A stretch of 64,000 nt of DNA from Neckera pumila (Eukaryota; Streptophyta; Bryopsida; Hypnales; Neckeraceae): contig OZ018408.1 of assembly GCA_963969595.1 (NCBI GenBank), forward strand, positions 49,973,022-50,037,021, in the 5' to 3' direction. The translations under genes and the position numbers were made by a program. Shown here one piece after another: positions 1 to 12,600 of the stretch. Within the stretch, counting starts at the first letter, position 1, and each line of letters starts with the position of its first letter. The notes below the pieces were generated by a model. The model was not told the origin of the DNA. It saw only the letters and a list, made by a program, of their open reading frames with translations, and did no database searches.

Positions 1-3000
1 TTGCCATTCCAAAGTGCTCTATGCATTTTTGGCAAATTCTTTTGTGTTCTTCAAAACCAATAGGAGACCAATTCTATTTGCTTGCTTAGTCCTAATTGCA
101 TTATGCTCTTGTCTAATAATTTCATAAACAAAAGTATGCTAAATTTTTTTTATCCATAGCTATTATATGACCTTGTCATTTATTACTATCAACAAACGGA
201 GGACAACAAGTATGCTAGTCTATCTTGCCCATGTGGTATCGATGCCTCATTTGCTACTGTTAATAAAATCTTTGCCACAATAAACCTCGAAATTGGATTC
301 AAATTTCGAGACCAAATCGCTAAACACCATACTTTGATTCCCCAATTTTGCGGCTTCTAAGGCATGTACAGTGTAGCAGGAGAATATGTACCTTTGTATC
401 TAATCATCATCTCGTCAACAGTACCAACCTTCCCAAATTTCCATGCTCGTTGACAAACAGAGTTGTCTTGTCCGACATATTGGCGGGGTTCAGTGTCATG
501 TAGGACGTCTGATGTTGTGTGTCATATAAGAGAAAGTGTCGGACAGGCGTCGCATCCCCTCATGTAATTCCACCTTCAGCAGCTAATTTTTTTTAAATCT
601 CACTAGAACTATAAATCTAAATTTAGAACATAATCTATATTCATGAAATTGAGACACAATATTAAAATGAAACTTTAATATGTCAAAATTGTGTATTTTT
701 GATGATTTATTTTAAAGCCATCTAGACATTTACTCTATTAGACGTCACAAGGGCTCTACGAGATGTTGTGTGACGTCTAGTTGATGCGCCCGTTGCAATG
801 TTCAAGAAGACAACCCTATTGACAAGTACCTCAAGTTTTTTTATCAACCACCACAAATGTCCCATTTTATCATATCCCAGTGGCATATATTTTGCCAGAT
901 TTGTTAAATGCAAACACCTGGTAAGCAAATGAAGTGGTCTCGGGAAAGAAGACTTGAAACAGTAGAACAATGAAATACTAAACCCTTTTTATGCCAATAC
1001 GATTTCAGGTTTGGCTGCCATTTCATTCCTATAAACAAAATGATTGCAATCAAAACTTGCAACTCTTTCACTAAGCATGGTATCCAAGATGGGCCCCCTT
1101 AGTATTTCCATCCGCATCGACAGCGGTGGTATAACAATTCGTCTCTGTTACCATGTCCCAAAGAACATTGAAAGGCCAAAACATATCAAATAATTGTATG
1201 AAAGTAGAAAAATATTGCCAAGAAATAGTGGAAGCTGGTGCACTAAGAAATTGAATGCGCTATGGGTTACTTAATCCTAGTTCCACGACTTCTCCCAATA
1301 AATGTATTTGATATTGCCGTGGTCCTCAATGTTTCCACCATTGTCTTTTTCTTCATCATCACTGAAATGCAATTCCAGAAAATCCACATCACTGCTATTG
1401 TCATTGTTATAAGACATATAGGAACATCCATACATTGCAAGAGGTGATTGGATATAAGGATTTACCCCTGAATCTGAGGACAACCACAAAATGATTTATT
1501 ATTAGAGCCATCAAAAAGGGAATAGTATTCCACTCCTTGTACAACATGCATCCTCACAGGTCTACCGTTGAGTTTGTAATGAAGGTTGTAAGCAAACATT
1601 TTTTCCTTGGCTTTATATTGCCAGATTGCACTAGAACTAAATTTTTTTGCTAAAGAATGGCAACAAGTGATCAGTTTTTTAGTTGAAATTTTAAAAAAAA
1701 TGGATGAATCATCACAGTGTCAATGAATATAGAATGATGGACATATAATATGTAGTAATGTTATATAATTTTCTATCAAAGACGTGGATGATTATTGAAA
1801 TTTGGAGCACCACTTCAATACTTTTTACAAAAATGGAAAAAATAAATTGTTCTAACCATCGTGTTTTATAGTACATCAGATATGTCTAGTGGAATTACAT
1901 CATAGCTATCAAGACTGTGCAAAAGTCTTGTTACAATTGTTGACATGTCTTTTATACTAATAATAGGAATTCCAATAACAGGCACTGAATTTCTAGAATT
2001 TGATGACCAGTACTAGCCTCTGAACGCTCCAACGTCCTATTTCCGCACGACAAATATAATAAAAACTCTTGTTTCTATCTCATTGTAATTGGATGGATGT
2101 CATCTTAATTTGTAAAGATTCTTTATCAGCTCGTTGTCCTATCTAATGGGTGGATTTGATAATACTATAGTACAATTTTTTTTCTTGAATTACAAATGTA
2201 GAAGTCTGTCCCGTGGTTCACCAAGTGAAAAATCCATTGAATGTAGTTGAAAATTGCATTTGCAAAAATGAGGTCATACATGTCAAGCACAAAAAAATTT
2301 ACAAAAATGACCATGTGAAGAGAACCTCATTTCAAGTGCATTCCAACAAATTGCACAAAAAAAATGATAAAATTTTGCTCTTAATTAAATTTTGAAAGAA
2401 TTTTGAAATTTTCCTTTTGAAATTTCTAAGAAAAATGTTAGTGATAGCAGTGGCAAATCTGATTGTATGGATGGAATGTACAATTCAAAATTGAAAACTT
2501 CTATTTGTAGATCAATTTCAAACTATTCTTCCAAATAATACTCCATGACAATTTTTCTCAAATTGTCAATTCTCAAAAGAACTGTGGACGTCTGGAGACT
2601 AGACATGGGAGTTCATTGACAATCTCCTTGTGCGTTTGCTATGATGCCATTTTTATAATTTTTTCTTGAGTGCATTTAAAAAATTTATTTTTTTCTTACT
2701 CATGACTAAAGAAATAATTTCTTTTAGTAATTATTATTTCAACTAAAAATAACAATGTCATTTACCATTATGTAAAATACAATTTTTTAGAATACATATC
2801 TGCACTTTTCAATAGACAAATTTCATTGTCCAGAGAAGCGTAGGCATCATAAAGGAACTGCTTGGCCAATTTGGAAAACAAACAAGAAAAAGGACCAGAG
2901 AAAGAGGGGACGAACAAACCTACCCATTTCCACAGTCCAATTTTGTGGCTTGACGTGGCGAAGGCAAGTGGGTGCTTGTTCGGCCTTTCCTACGCTCTTA

Positions 3001-4177
3001 CTCCCCTGCATAGGCGGTGCTTCCACTGCCAACAGCCTGATCCAAGTATCCCTGCAGCTGGTCACCTGTTCCTCTGCTGCCGTAGTCTCTGTCTTGAAGA
3101 GCTTTTCAATGTCGAACAATACGGGCTTCTAACCTCCGTTCTTGGGTCTAAGGCAATGAGCAACAGTTCAAAAGCATCTCCAACGGCCAGATTAATTCTT
3201 CAAGTGACCTAGTTTCATTATGATTGTATTGGCCTTCATAGAAATTGTCCTCCGACAATTCCTCTGCACTCAAATTAGTACCTGGCTTGCTCAAGTTGTT
3301 CTTGACTGGGTCAAATTTGCCAACTACTTGTTTTATATTGATGTCAAGAAAACTAGTTGGGCATTGCAGTACTAGAGGTACATAAAGTGATGTAGGATAT
3401 ATATTGCTTGAAGATAAGGGTGCAGTTAGTTTGGGACTTGGAATCTTATACTAACGTGGTGGAGTCTTGCTTGCTGACACCTCTGCACCTAGGAGATGGC
3501 AGCTGCAGCAAACAGAAATGCCATTTTAGGCCACCTGCAAACAAATGACAAATTATGTCAGAATCATCACTTCATTTGTACAATGGCAATCAAGTACTGA
3601 CCTTCAAAATGTGCATTTCAAGGATTTCTTTTACGTCATTGTATTTCTACTTTTGTTTTCTAAATCTTGACATGGTATGGGCTATCGAAGTGGACGTTTA
3701 TAAGCTGATTCTTGTCTATACTTGTCATGTATTGTTGTAATGAACAAAAAGTGTGGAATAGAAGCACAAGTAGATAGACAAACATGCAAACTCATGAATT
3801 TGAAGTGGATATCTCAAATCCATGCAACTTTCAGGTAACAGAACTTCATAAATCCAAGACCAAACGTACACAATGTAGCTTGTACTGCCATTATGACGCA
3901 TGTATGTAGTAGTTGTGCAGGTAGAAGAGGTCCCCCTATGAGTGCTGATTTTGTAGACTTAGTCTTCCAAATAGTTTTTATTTTTTAAATATTGTTCAAA
4001 TTCAATGCTTAGAAGTGAAGGTGACGATTATATTAGCAAATGGTATCTGCATTATAGCAATAGACTGCATTTTTCAAATACATCAGTTGTTCAAAGAAAT
4101 CACACATATTTACAGTTGGGAAGAAATATAAATCTCCTAAACTTAGTTGCTCTCTAGATTTTAGTACTAAAATTTTT
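1..4177. other. AT-rich intergenic stretch, no gene recognised
   Basis: Only short open frames occur here, without recognisable motifs. A slightly GC-richer patch at about 2850-3200 has overlapping open frames of 60-116 codons on both strands, none of which I recognise. A perfect 11-bp inverted repeat with an ACGTCA core lies at 739-749 and 769-779. Confidence 0.6.
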
Positions 4178-4179
4178 AA

Positions 4180-4407
4180 CGCATAATTTCGGGCAAGCAC
4201 CTACTTTGCGGGACAAATCTGATTTTGGGCAAGCACTATAACTTCTTGCTCAAAGTTCCAAATGGGGAAAAAATTATATCCCCATATATGTCTATCAATT
4301 CTTGACCTCCTATTAAAGTTTTAAAAAAAATTACAAATTCCCATGCCCGTAGGTGCTTGCCCCAAATTGGATTTGGTCCCAAAGGGACAATAGTCCTTTA
4401 GGGATTA
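4180..4407. repeat. Diverged 3' remnant of the TTAA miniature-element family
   Basis: The stretch ends with a phrase (GGGACAATAGTCCTTTAGGG then ATTAA) close to the right end of the intact copy at 4678-5261. It also shares the 'gcccaaaat...ttggtccc' lead-in. No clear left end is visible, so I read it as an old truncated copy. Confidence 0.5.
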
Positions 4408-4677
4408 ATAATTTACATCTTTGATAATCTTTTTAGTATTTTCAGAAATATTATGTTATTTATAAACATCTCCTTATTTGAATGTTATACTTACCATTTT
4501 ATATTTTTTTTTTTAATTTCTAGTCCAAAATCCAAATTTAGGTCTAAAAATTTAGATCTCAAGTCAACATCTAAGAGTACATATCTATCAAAGAGATTTT
4601 TACAAATAGCAAAGATTGTAGATGTATTCAAAGTATTCATTCTTTCTATGAGTGTATGATTATAGAATTTAACTATA

Positions 4678-5261
4678 TTAACCCCTAAAGTCCCAAGGCC
4701 ATTTTTCTGTCAAAAATCACTCAAAACTGCTACTTTTGTTGCGTTCATCTAAAAGATGAGAAAATTTTTTTTTTTTTAGAAAATAACCGTAGGATCTTAT
4801 ACTACACTTTTTACAGATCATGTAGTAAAAATTTTGTGGTGTTTGACCGTACGGATTGAAAGATATCAGCATTCAAAGTGAAAGAAAAAGTTTTTTTCAA
4901 GAGATGCTCTCATTGCCCGAAAAACAAGATTGTCCATAACTTTCTCATAAAAAGTCCAAATGAAATGAATCAAAGCTTCCCAAATAGGCAAAAATATAAT
5001 CTATAAGGAAAAAAAATTAAAAAAATTAAATTAAATTTTTGGCAAAATTTTTTTGCTGCCCCTTCTCCCCTGTTTTGAGCTTATTTGGGCATAACTTTTG
5101 CTCCCGGGCACCGATTGAAATAAAAATTACATTCCCCAAAAGCTAATAAGTTTTTCTATCTTATGGGAAAGTTTCAGAAAATTTCATTAAAAATTGAGCT
5201 CATAGGAACCTGCCCAAAATCCATTTTGTCCCCGTAGGGACAATGGGACTTTAGGGGTTAA
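4678..5261. mobile_element. TTAA-flanked MITE, copy 1 (piggyBac-like)
   Basis: A 584-bp unit bounded by TTAA on both sides. It begins CCCCTAAAGTCCCA and ends with the exact reverse complement TGGGACTTTAGGGG, giving perfect 14-bp terminal inverted repeats. There is no coding capacity. TTAA targets and CCC-starting ends are typical of piggyBac-type transposition, so that assignment is inference. The internal phrase TTTGACCGTACGGATTG recurs in other copies. The copy at 56742-57326 is nearly identical (about ten differences by eye), which suggests recent movement. Confidence 0.8.
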
Positions 5262-5636
5262 GCTGCTGCTAGTTGATTAGAAGTTCCTTTAAATTAGAAA
5301 CAATTGTTGAATTTATTTTTTTTTTCAATTGTTTTATCATTTTTAGAAAATAAAAACATAAAATTTTTGTTTTTAGATATTTTTATTTACTGATTTTTGT
5401 TCAAAAATTTTTTAGTGTTAAAAAATATAAATATATATTTTACAATGGCATTATGATTTTTATTCTTTATTTTTATTTAAAAAAATAATATTGTAAGTAC
5501 TACCTCCAAATGCAACAAAATCATCACGTGTTTTTAAATTATCCCTTGTTGTTTGGCAATAGGGGCAATAAGATCAATGCAAGTGATTATTGATTATCTA
5601 TATTTTATTCTTATAGGTTTTAAATGGTACAAATCT

Positions 5637-5705
<69 letters not shown>

Positions 5706-8700
5706 TTTTTGTTTTTTTTCCTAAGACCATTTAGAAGTATGGTATATAAAACAACTCTTTTGGATTATAATATAGTTCTATTTTTTGAGGTTGACTTAAT
5801 TTTTGGAATTTATGATGATAAAAATACTCTAACATTTAGTGTCATCCACTATATAGATTGAAATTATATAAAGCCATCAAGTATGTGATCTACGTTTTAA
5901 GTCTTGTAATTAGAAGAGAAATGAAGTCATGGAAAGACTGTTTTTAGGGTTGTTTGGCAAGTTGTGAACCAACGCATTGCTCGTTAAAATATTAAATAAT
6001 AAAATAAAAAAAATTATTCAAAATAGTAAAATTAAAAAAAATAATATTATTTGACATCGCAATCTTCCGACCAAGTCAACTTTATGATATAGCAAAGTTT
6101 CCAATTATTTGTAAGTAAAGTTTTCTTCCATTAAATTTTTTTTATGATGTGAATAAACTGTCCAAGGCAATTCAGGCCTTACAATTCATTGATTTTTTGT
6201 TTCTTTTTACAATTTTTTTTGCCATTATTCCCTATTGTCTGGAAACTCGCAGTCTTGTTCAGGCTTGAAATCTTATCTAATAAGTATAGTTATGTAAACA
6301 TTTGGATGTGCCTTTAAACTATGTAGGTCTATAGTGCAATGCAACATAACAAAACAAAACCAAAAACATCTTACCAGCCCATAAATTCTCTAGATTTCAA
6401 TACATGTGTTCATGTGTATATGAAGTGCAATTTAGTAGTATAAATGAATGATGGCACTTCAATAGAAGTTTTACATTCTTATCCTATAAAAAACATCCAT
6501 CTAGTTAGATTAACCATTTCATTAATCAATCTTTATTAATGAAAAATAACAATGAAAAATGAATTAAAAAATATTAATCATATTCATGAAAAATAAAGCA
6601 ATAGATTTCAATATTTTTTGAGAAATTAGATGGTTGGATAAATTATTCAATATCCAAGGTTTTTGATGAGCTTCTTATTATGAGATCTTGAAATTGTAAT
6701 TATGAGATCTTGAAATAAACTTTTTACAAGTCATATAGGAAAGAAAAATAGCACAATATACATATGGATTGGACTATTATTAAACTTGATTTCAAGTAGA
6801 TTAGAAAATTTATAGTGATTAAAAGTCTTTCAATCTTTGATTGACATGTCAAATCTAAATTCATAACTATAAATTTTGACTTTGATTATAAATTTAGATT
6901 GGAGGGTAAAGGCCAATAAATTATGTTATTATGAACAATTTATTCCATCTCAATATCTACTCTAATTTGTAGTTGTCAAGAAGTGAAATCATATTGAGTT
7001 TTAGAATTAAAAGGTATGAAATTAATCTCCATACAAAGAATCTATACTAAGCAAAGGTGAAAAAAGTATCTTGACCTTACTTAATCCTAAAACGCCTACA
7101 AAGCCAAAAAAAAGACCTTTAGATGACTTTTAGCACCTTCCAAAGATGGGTAAAGACATTTTTCATCTAACTTGGTTATCACTTTTGCAAGAAGCTAATG
7201 TTGAAAACCTTTTCTTTGTGGTGTTGTTGACTTTTCTACATAAGAAGTTGTTTTACCTTAGAAGGATGGGCCAAAGACTACTATCTAATTTCAAGCTTCA
7301 CAATCTATCACTTTGTTTGTTGCCATTTTGCAACTAGATATTAATGAAATATTAAATTTTTGTTTTTCAAAGATGAAACTATATGTCATAAAAATTTAAA
7401 ATTTTTGCAAGAAATTTGATTGTAAACTTTAAAGGAAAAAAGAAGAAAATTGATATCAAATACAAAATACACTCAAAAAATCAAAAAAATTAACTATAAT
7501 TTTTTATTATAGTGAATAACATTATGGTATAATCAAAGTTATTGTGTCACTCAAAAAATTAAAAAATCAACAAACCATGGTTATTGGGCAAAAGTTCATA
7601 TTGCTATAAAACATTGAGATTTGGAATTTTTTCAAAATTTCCAATTGGAGTAGAAACTCCACTTGATAAGCTTCATTTCAATTGTTGAACTCAAATTATA
7701 AAAATATTCTTTTTTGGCTCAAATTCACATCAAGAGTAAATGGCAATAAATGGCCCAAATCCATTACAAGCTAGAGTGATATGTGGATTAAGCATCTTTT
7801 TCTATAGGAAAGTCAACATACCATAATGAGGGTATTTGCAATACTATTTATTGTACTCAAGCAACTTCCCAAAAATATATTGGATAAAATTTTTTTTTTT
7901 CATCCTACAAGAACAATTATTAGAACTGTAAATATGTAATGTGTTATTTTTATTATAATTAGAATGAGGGGCAAAAGAGAAATATGTAGGGCATATTTGG
8001 CTACTATGAATCCTAAATAACAATTTTGTCATCCAATATACAATGTTGTATCCAACAATCATCATCAAGTTCATCATTCTCAAACCTCTGAAATCAAGTT
8101 TGTCAGCTGAAGTTTACTCGAGTAGGCCAAACCTTCATAAAGCAAAGGGCCGAGTGTACATTCCATATGATTTTAAAAACAATGAATGCAAGGCAAGCTT
8201 AGCTGCACTACTTATCTATCTTTCATAGGTTCATGTCTTCCACGTGAGATTCTTTCATTATCTTAAGTAACTAAATCACTCTAGCAAGCAATATGGACTC
8301 GGCAATATCAATACAGGAAACAATACTCACAATTTCAAGAAGAAAAGGAGTGTGTTGGAAAATTGAGAAGGAACTCTACAAACATTGAGACAAAGGTAGC
8401 AAGAGTGCAAGGGTGCCTTCAAATACACATAGTAATTTACTTGAATCAGACTTGATCAATTGAAGAGAAGAAAAAATGGATATTTTAAGAAATGTTACCC
8501 TAGAATGAATGCATGAGATGGTAATTGTAGAATTGTAGAGCCAACAAAATCATCTTCTAAATTTAATTTAGAATACGTTATTATTATTATAATAACTTCT
8601 AAGAGCTAAACCATCTGATGGATGGATGACAAATGCTGTGAAAAGTGCACTTCATCCAATTTTTATTTATGGAAGAAAGCCTCATGAAAAATTATCAAGT

Positions 8701-9677
8701 ATACCAATAGAAAGAAGAAAGAATAGTCTATGCTAATCAATGATTAGCATAAAAAGTTTCAATTATTTGTTACTATGTATAAGTTTTCAAAGAAATCTTA
8801 TTATATTTGGTTCGAGCCCTTGGAAGGAGGGGAAACAATGGTAAAAAGAGATCTTTTGGGTTCATATAAAAATTGGGTCATAATTACTATAAAACAACAA
8901 CAAAAGAATCTATTTTCAAGTGGTGTTAACTATCTTCATTTTAGATGCTTATCCTAAGTAAAGGCTTTCGAGCATATGATATCATTGTCTCTTCTCAATT
9001 CATCTCATTAAAAATCTAACATGTTATGAAATTCAACCTTGTACATTTCTTTTCTTTATAAGAACAAACAATTTACCAACTTGCCTTATGTACTTCTCAC
9101 CCATTACCTATATATTTTATAACAATTTTAGACTTTGTTGAGAGTATATGCTATTGGTATTCTTTAACCTTGTAATGCCATGGAGGACAAAAAATTCTCA
9201 ATCACTTTTTAGATTCCTATGGAAATGAAGAGTGCACCTATTCATCCAACAATTAGATTATTTTTTGGCTCACTATATCTATTATAAGTCTCCTTTCAAG
9301 GTTAAGCTAAGTACACCCAAAACCTAGACACTATCCTACTTGCACTTAAGGACAACAAATGTACAACAACAATTCATAGTGTTGATTTTTGATGCATTGT
9401 TGGTTTTGGTCACACTTATCTTACAATCTACGCCAATATCAAAACTTTAAAAAATAAAATAAAAACCTGAAAGACAAATTTACTAGTTAAATTAGTAAAA
9501 ATTAGTTTTATCAACAGTTAAATCAACAATGACACAGAATGATGGCACATTCAAAATAAAATTCACAATTCTAAAGCAATTGAATGCGCTGTAAGGACAA
9601 TTGAACTATTCGTTGAAGATAAAAAAAATTATCGCTATCTTACTGATCAACAGGTGTAGTCTTTCCGTGTCATGAAA
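5262..9677. other. AT-rich intergenic stretch with an AT microsatellite
   Basis: A pure (AT)n microsatellite runs from 5639 to 5700. The rest is very AT-rich with short open frames and no protein motif that I recognise. It is the downstream flank of the monooxygenase gene, which is transcribed toward it. Confidence 0.6.
5639..5700. repeat. (AT)n microsatellite, 62 bp
   Basis: Uninterrupted alternating AT for about 31 units. Confidence 0.97.
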
Positions 9678-12600
9678 TCAGGCGTGCAAATCCGTGTTGT
9701 ATGAGCTTGATGGAATTTCATTGTACAGCCAGTCATAGAAACTTTGAAGGCGACCAGTGCCTGTTGCTCGAGTTTCTGAGGATACAATCTGTGCTCTTGG
9801 AATACGTCGCTCCTCGTAAGTCCTTAGAGCAGAGCTGTTCAAACATGAGTGACATAAGTATCATTCATTACTATTCAGGAGTTGTAATACTTAATTAACA
9901 TAATAAGGGAAAATTTTCCCGAATGCCAGGCAGCTGAATCTAGCAGCGGTAATGGGCAACACAGGGCCATTTGACACCTACCAACTCAATGGGAATCCAT
10001 CACAACAAGATAGAAAAAGCGATTTCAGAAGATAGAAAACCCAGGGTATGCAAGCTTCTCGATCTTGCATCTTAGAAACCTTCAAGCCAGTCAGGGTGAC
10101 AAAGAAACCTCAAGTCAGAAGCTGATGAAAGTTGGATTGCCAGTTCCAATCCATCCTCAAACGCCAGGTTGGCTCCTTGTCCTAAAGCCGGTGTAACGGC
10201 ATGTGCCGCATCTGCAGACCCCACAAAATTCTTCAATGTTATTCTTCTAGGCATTTGTCAAAACTTTGAACGAAGCTTTAACTCGGTACATAACCGCATT
10301 AAAAGCCAGATAAAGTTTAGAGTACTGCATGGATATTAAAATACGCATCTTGTTGTGCCTCTGGATTAGGGCTTAATCCACAGGACATGCAGTAGAAAGA
10401 ATAACAGCCTGATCAAATCCAATAAGATTAGCAGCCCAGACGTTCGCAGTAATGCTGGTCTCGTAAAATTGAATGGCTTTTAACTCATACTGTTTAGCTT
10501 CGGTTGAACCAAGTGCAGGAACAAAACCCCTGAAAACATCGAAGGTCTCGATTCGAGGTACGAAGTCTAGATTCAACCGTAAGGTGCTGGTGCTTGAGAG
10601 AAACCTCGCCAAGAGAACATTCAGTCGAACGAACGGATACGTTTGGATGATACCTACAGCGCTCACATAAGACCATGCGACCAATTTATCCAATTTCTTA
10701 GTCGTACCTCCAAGGACAGCAACTCGTCCATTCGTCCATTTTGTGAGAACAGGAAGGTCCAATACTCTCCGCTCCAATATTAAAGCAGGATCTGTCGCCT
10801 GAATTGCGCCATAAACATTCCTTCTGAATCTTTGGCAATTTATCTATCTAATGATCTTAATTCAAATTCTTTCAGGAATGGAGAATCAACTCAATTTATG
10901 CCGACGACATTAGTGACGGTCAAACATCACTGCTAGATAGGTGCAACAGAAAAGCAATGGTAATTATTGGATGCAAACAACGCCCTGAGAATAAGTGGCC
11001 GTGAAAAGACCACACAGTGCTGATGAAATAATAACGGAGCACAACAACGGTGAGATGCTGAACCTCAAGTATGTGAAGAGCAAGATCCCATCCCCTGAAT
11101 TCTTGCCTCAATCTTGCTTTTGCCTCTTCTAAGTTTTTTGATCTCACTTGAGCTCGCCCATCCGTAGCCTCATCAGTCAAGCTGTAAGCCCAATACAGCT
11201 TATCACCAACACCGTTAACGACAAACATTGTCTTTCCATTCTGTGCTGCACTGATTGTGCCCACTCGTAAGGCCTGCACACGGAGTAGTAACTTGAACTT
11301 CAGAGAACTTTAGATATCGTGGGAAAGAGATTAACCAGAACAATATAGATATTCAGGGAAAAAATTTAAACAAAACCCCAAGCCGCAACCTATATTCAAT
11401 CAAAAACAGGGAGACGAGCTAAAATCTCGGATTGACGAGACTCAGCTCAATTCCGTGAACTACACAAGATATTCCAACTACATAACTTTAACCTCTAAAG
11501 GCCCAAGGCATTTTCTTGGCTCCAAAATCACTGAAAACTGCCATTTTTGTTGCGATCACTCAAGGAAACGAAAAATACTTTTTTTTTAGAACCTAATCGT
11601 AGGATCTTGTGGTTCACTTGTCTTGGACCATGTGGTAAAAATTTCATGAAGTTTGACTGTACGGATTGGAAGATATTAGCATTTGAAGTTGGAAAAGAAG
11701 TTTTTTTGAACTGTGACTTGCAATTTCAGATGACTTTGACGGCCATTTGTAGATTTTTTTTGCACTACACACCATTGGGTTAAATTTTTCTATGTTGAAC
11801 ATTTGAGTTGAGAATTGATGAAAAATATTTCAGAATGTCACAACTTGATTTTCACATATAAAAAAATTGTTAAGTAGAAGTAGGTTCAAAATTGAATGAA
11901 ACACTAAATCGTTAATAGCTCCTAGGTGGAATTAAAACACCATAATCCCAATGGTGGGATTGTTCTTGCAAACAAACTTAACCTTTTCAAGAAAAAAATT
12001 GAAAAAATTTGAAAATTGCATTCAAAAATGAATTCATAATAAGTTTTTTTTGAAGAAGATGCTAGATTGCCTGAAAAAACAAGATTGCTTGAAAAAACAA
12101 GATTGTCTAGAACTTTCTCATTCTGAGTCCAAATAGAATGAATCAAAGCTTCAAATGTAGGCAAAAACATGATCTTTGAGAAAAAAATTTAAGAAAAAAA
12201 AATACAATTTTTTACACTTTATTTTTTTGCCTGACGAGTTGCTTTTTTGACTTTGGGTGGCATAGCTTTTGCTCTTGGACACCAATTGAAAAAAAAAAAT
12301 TATATTTTTAGAAAGCTAATGTGATTTTGTATCTTCAAAAAAAGTTTCTAAAAATCAGGCCAAAATTTCAGGTCACATGAGCTTGCCCGAAATCCCAAAG
12401 TGTCCCCCGAGGGGACTTTGGGCCTTTAGGGGTTAAGAGAAATTCAGTGTAACGACTACATACACCAAAAATCAGACATTCACCTCACCTAAAGCACCAC
12501 TTTTAAGCAGTAATTCAGACAAAAAAAGATGAGGAGGTAACCGGGTGATGGCACAGCTTTGCGTCAATTACAGCGCGCCACATTGTACGTCCGTTGTCGC

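Noticed and set aside
10373..10777. 134-codon ORF inside the monooxygenase gene as a separate gene
   Set aside because: It is exon 7 running on into intron 7. The GGAG|GTACGA donor and CTGCAG|ATGCGG acceptor restore the LGDAAH motif.
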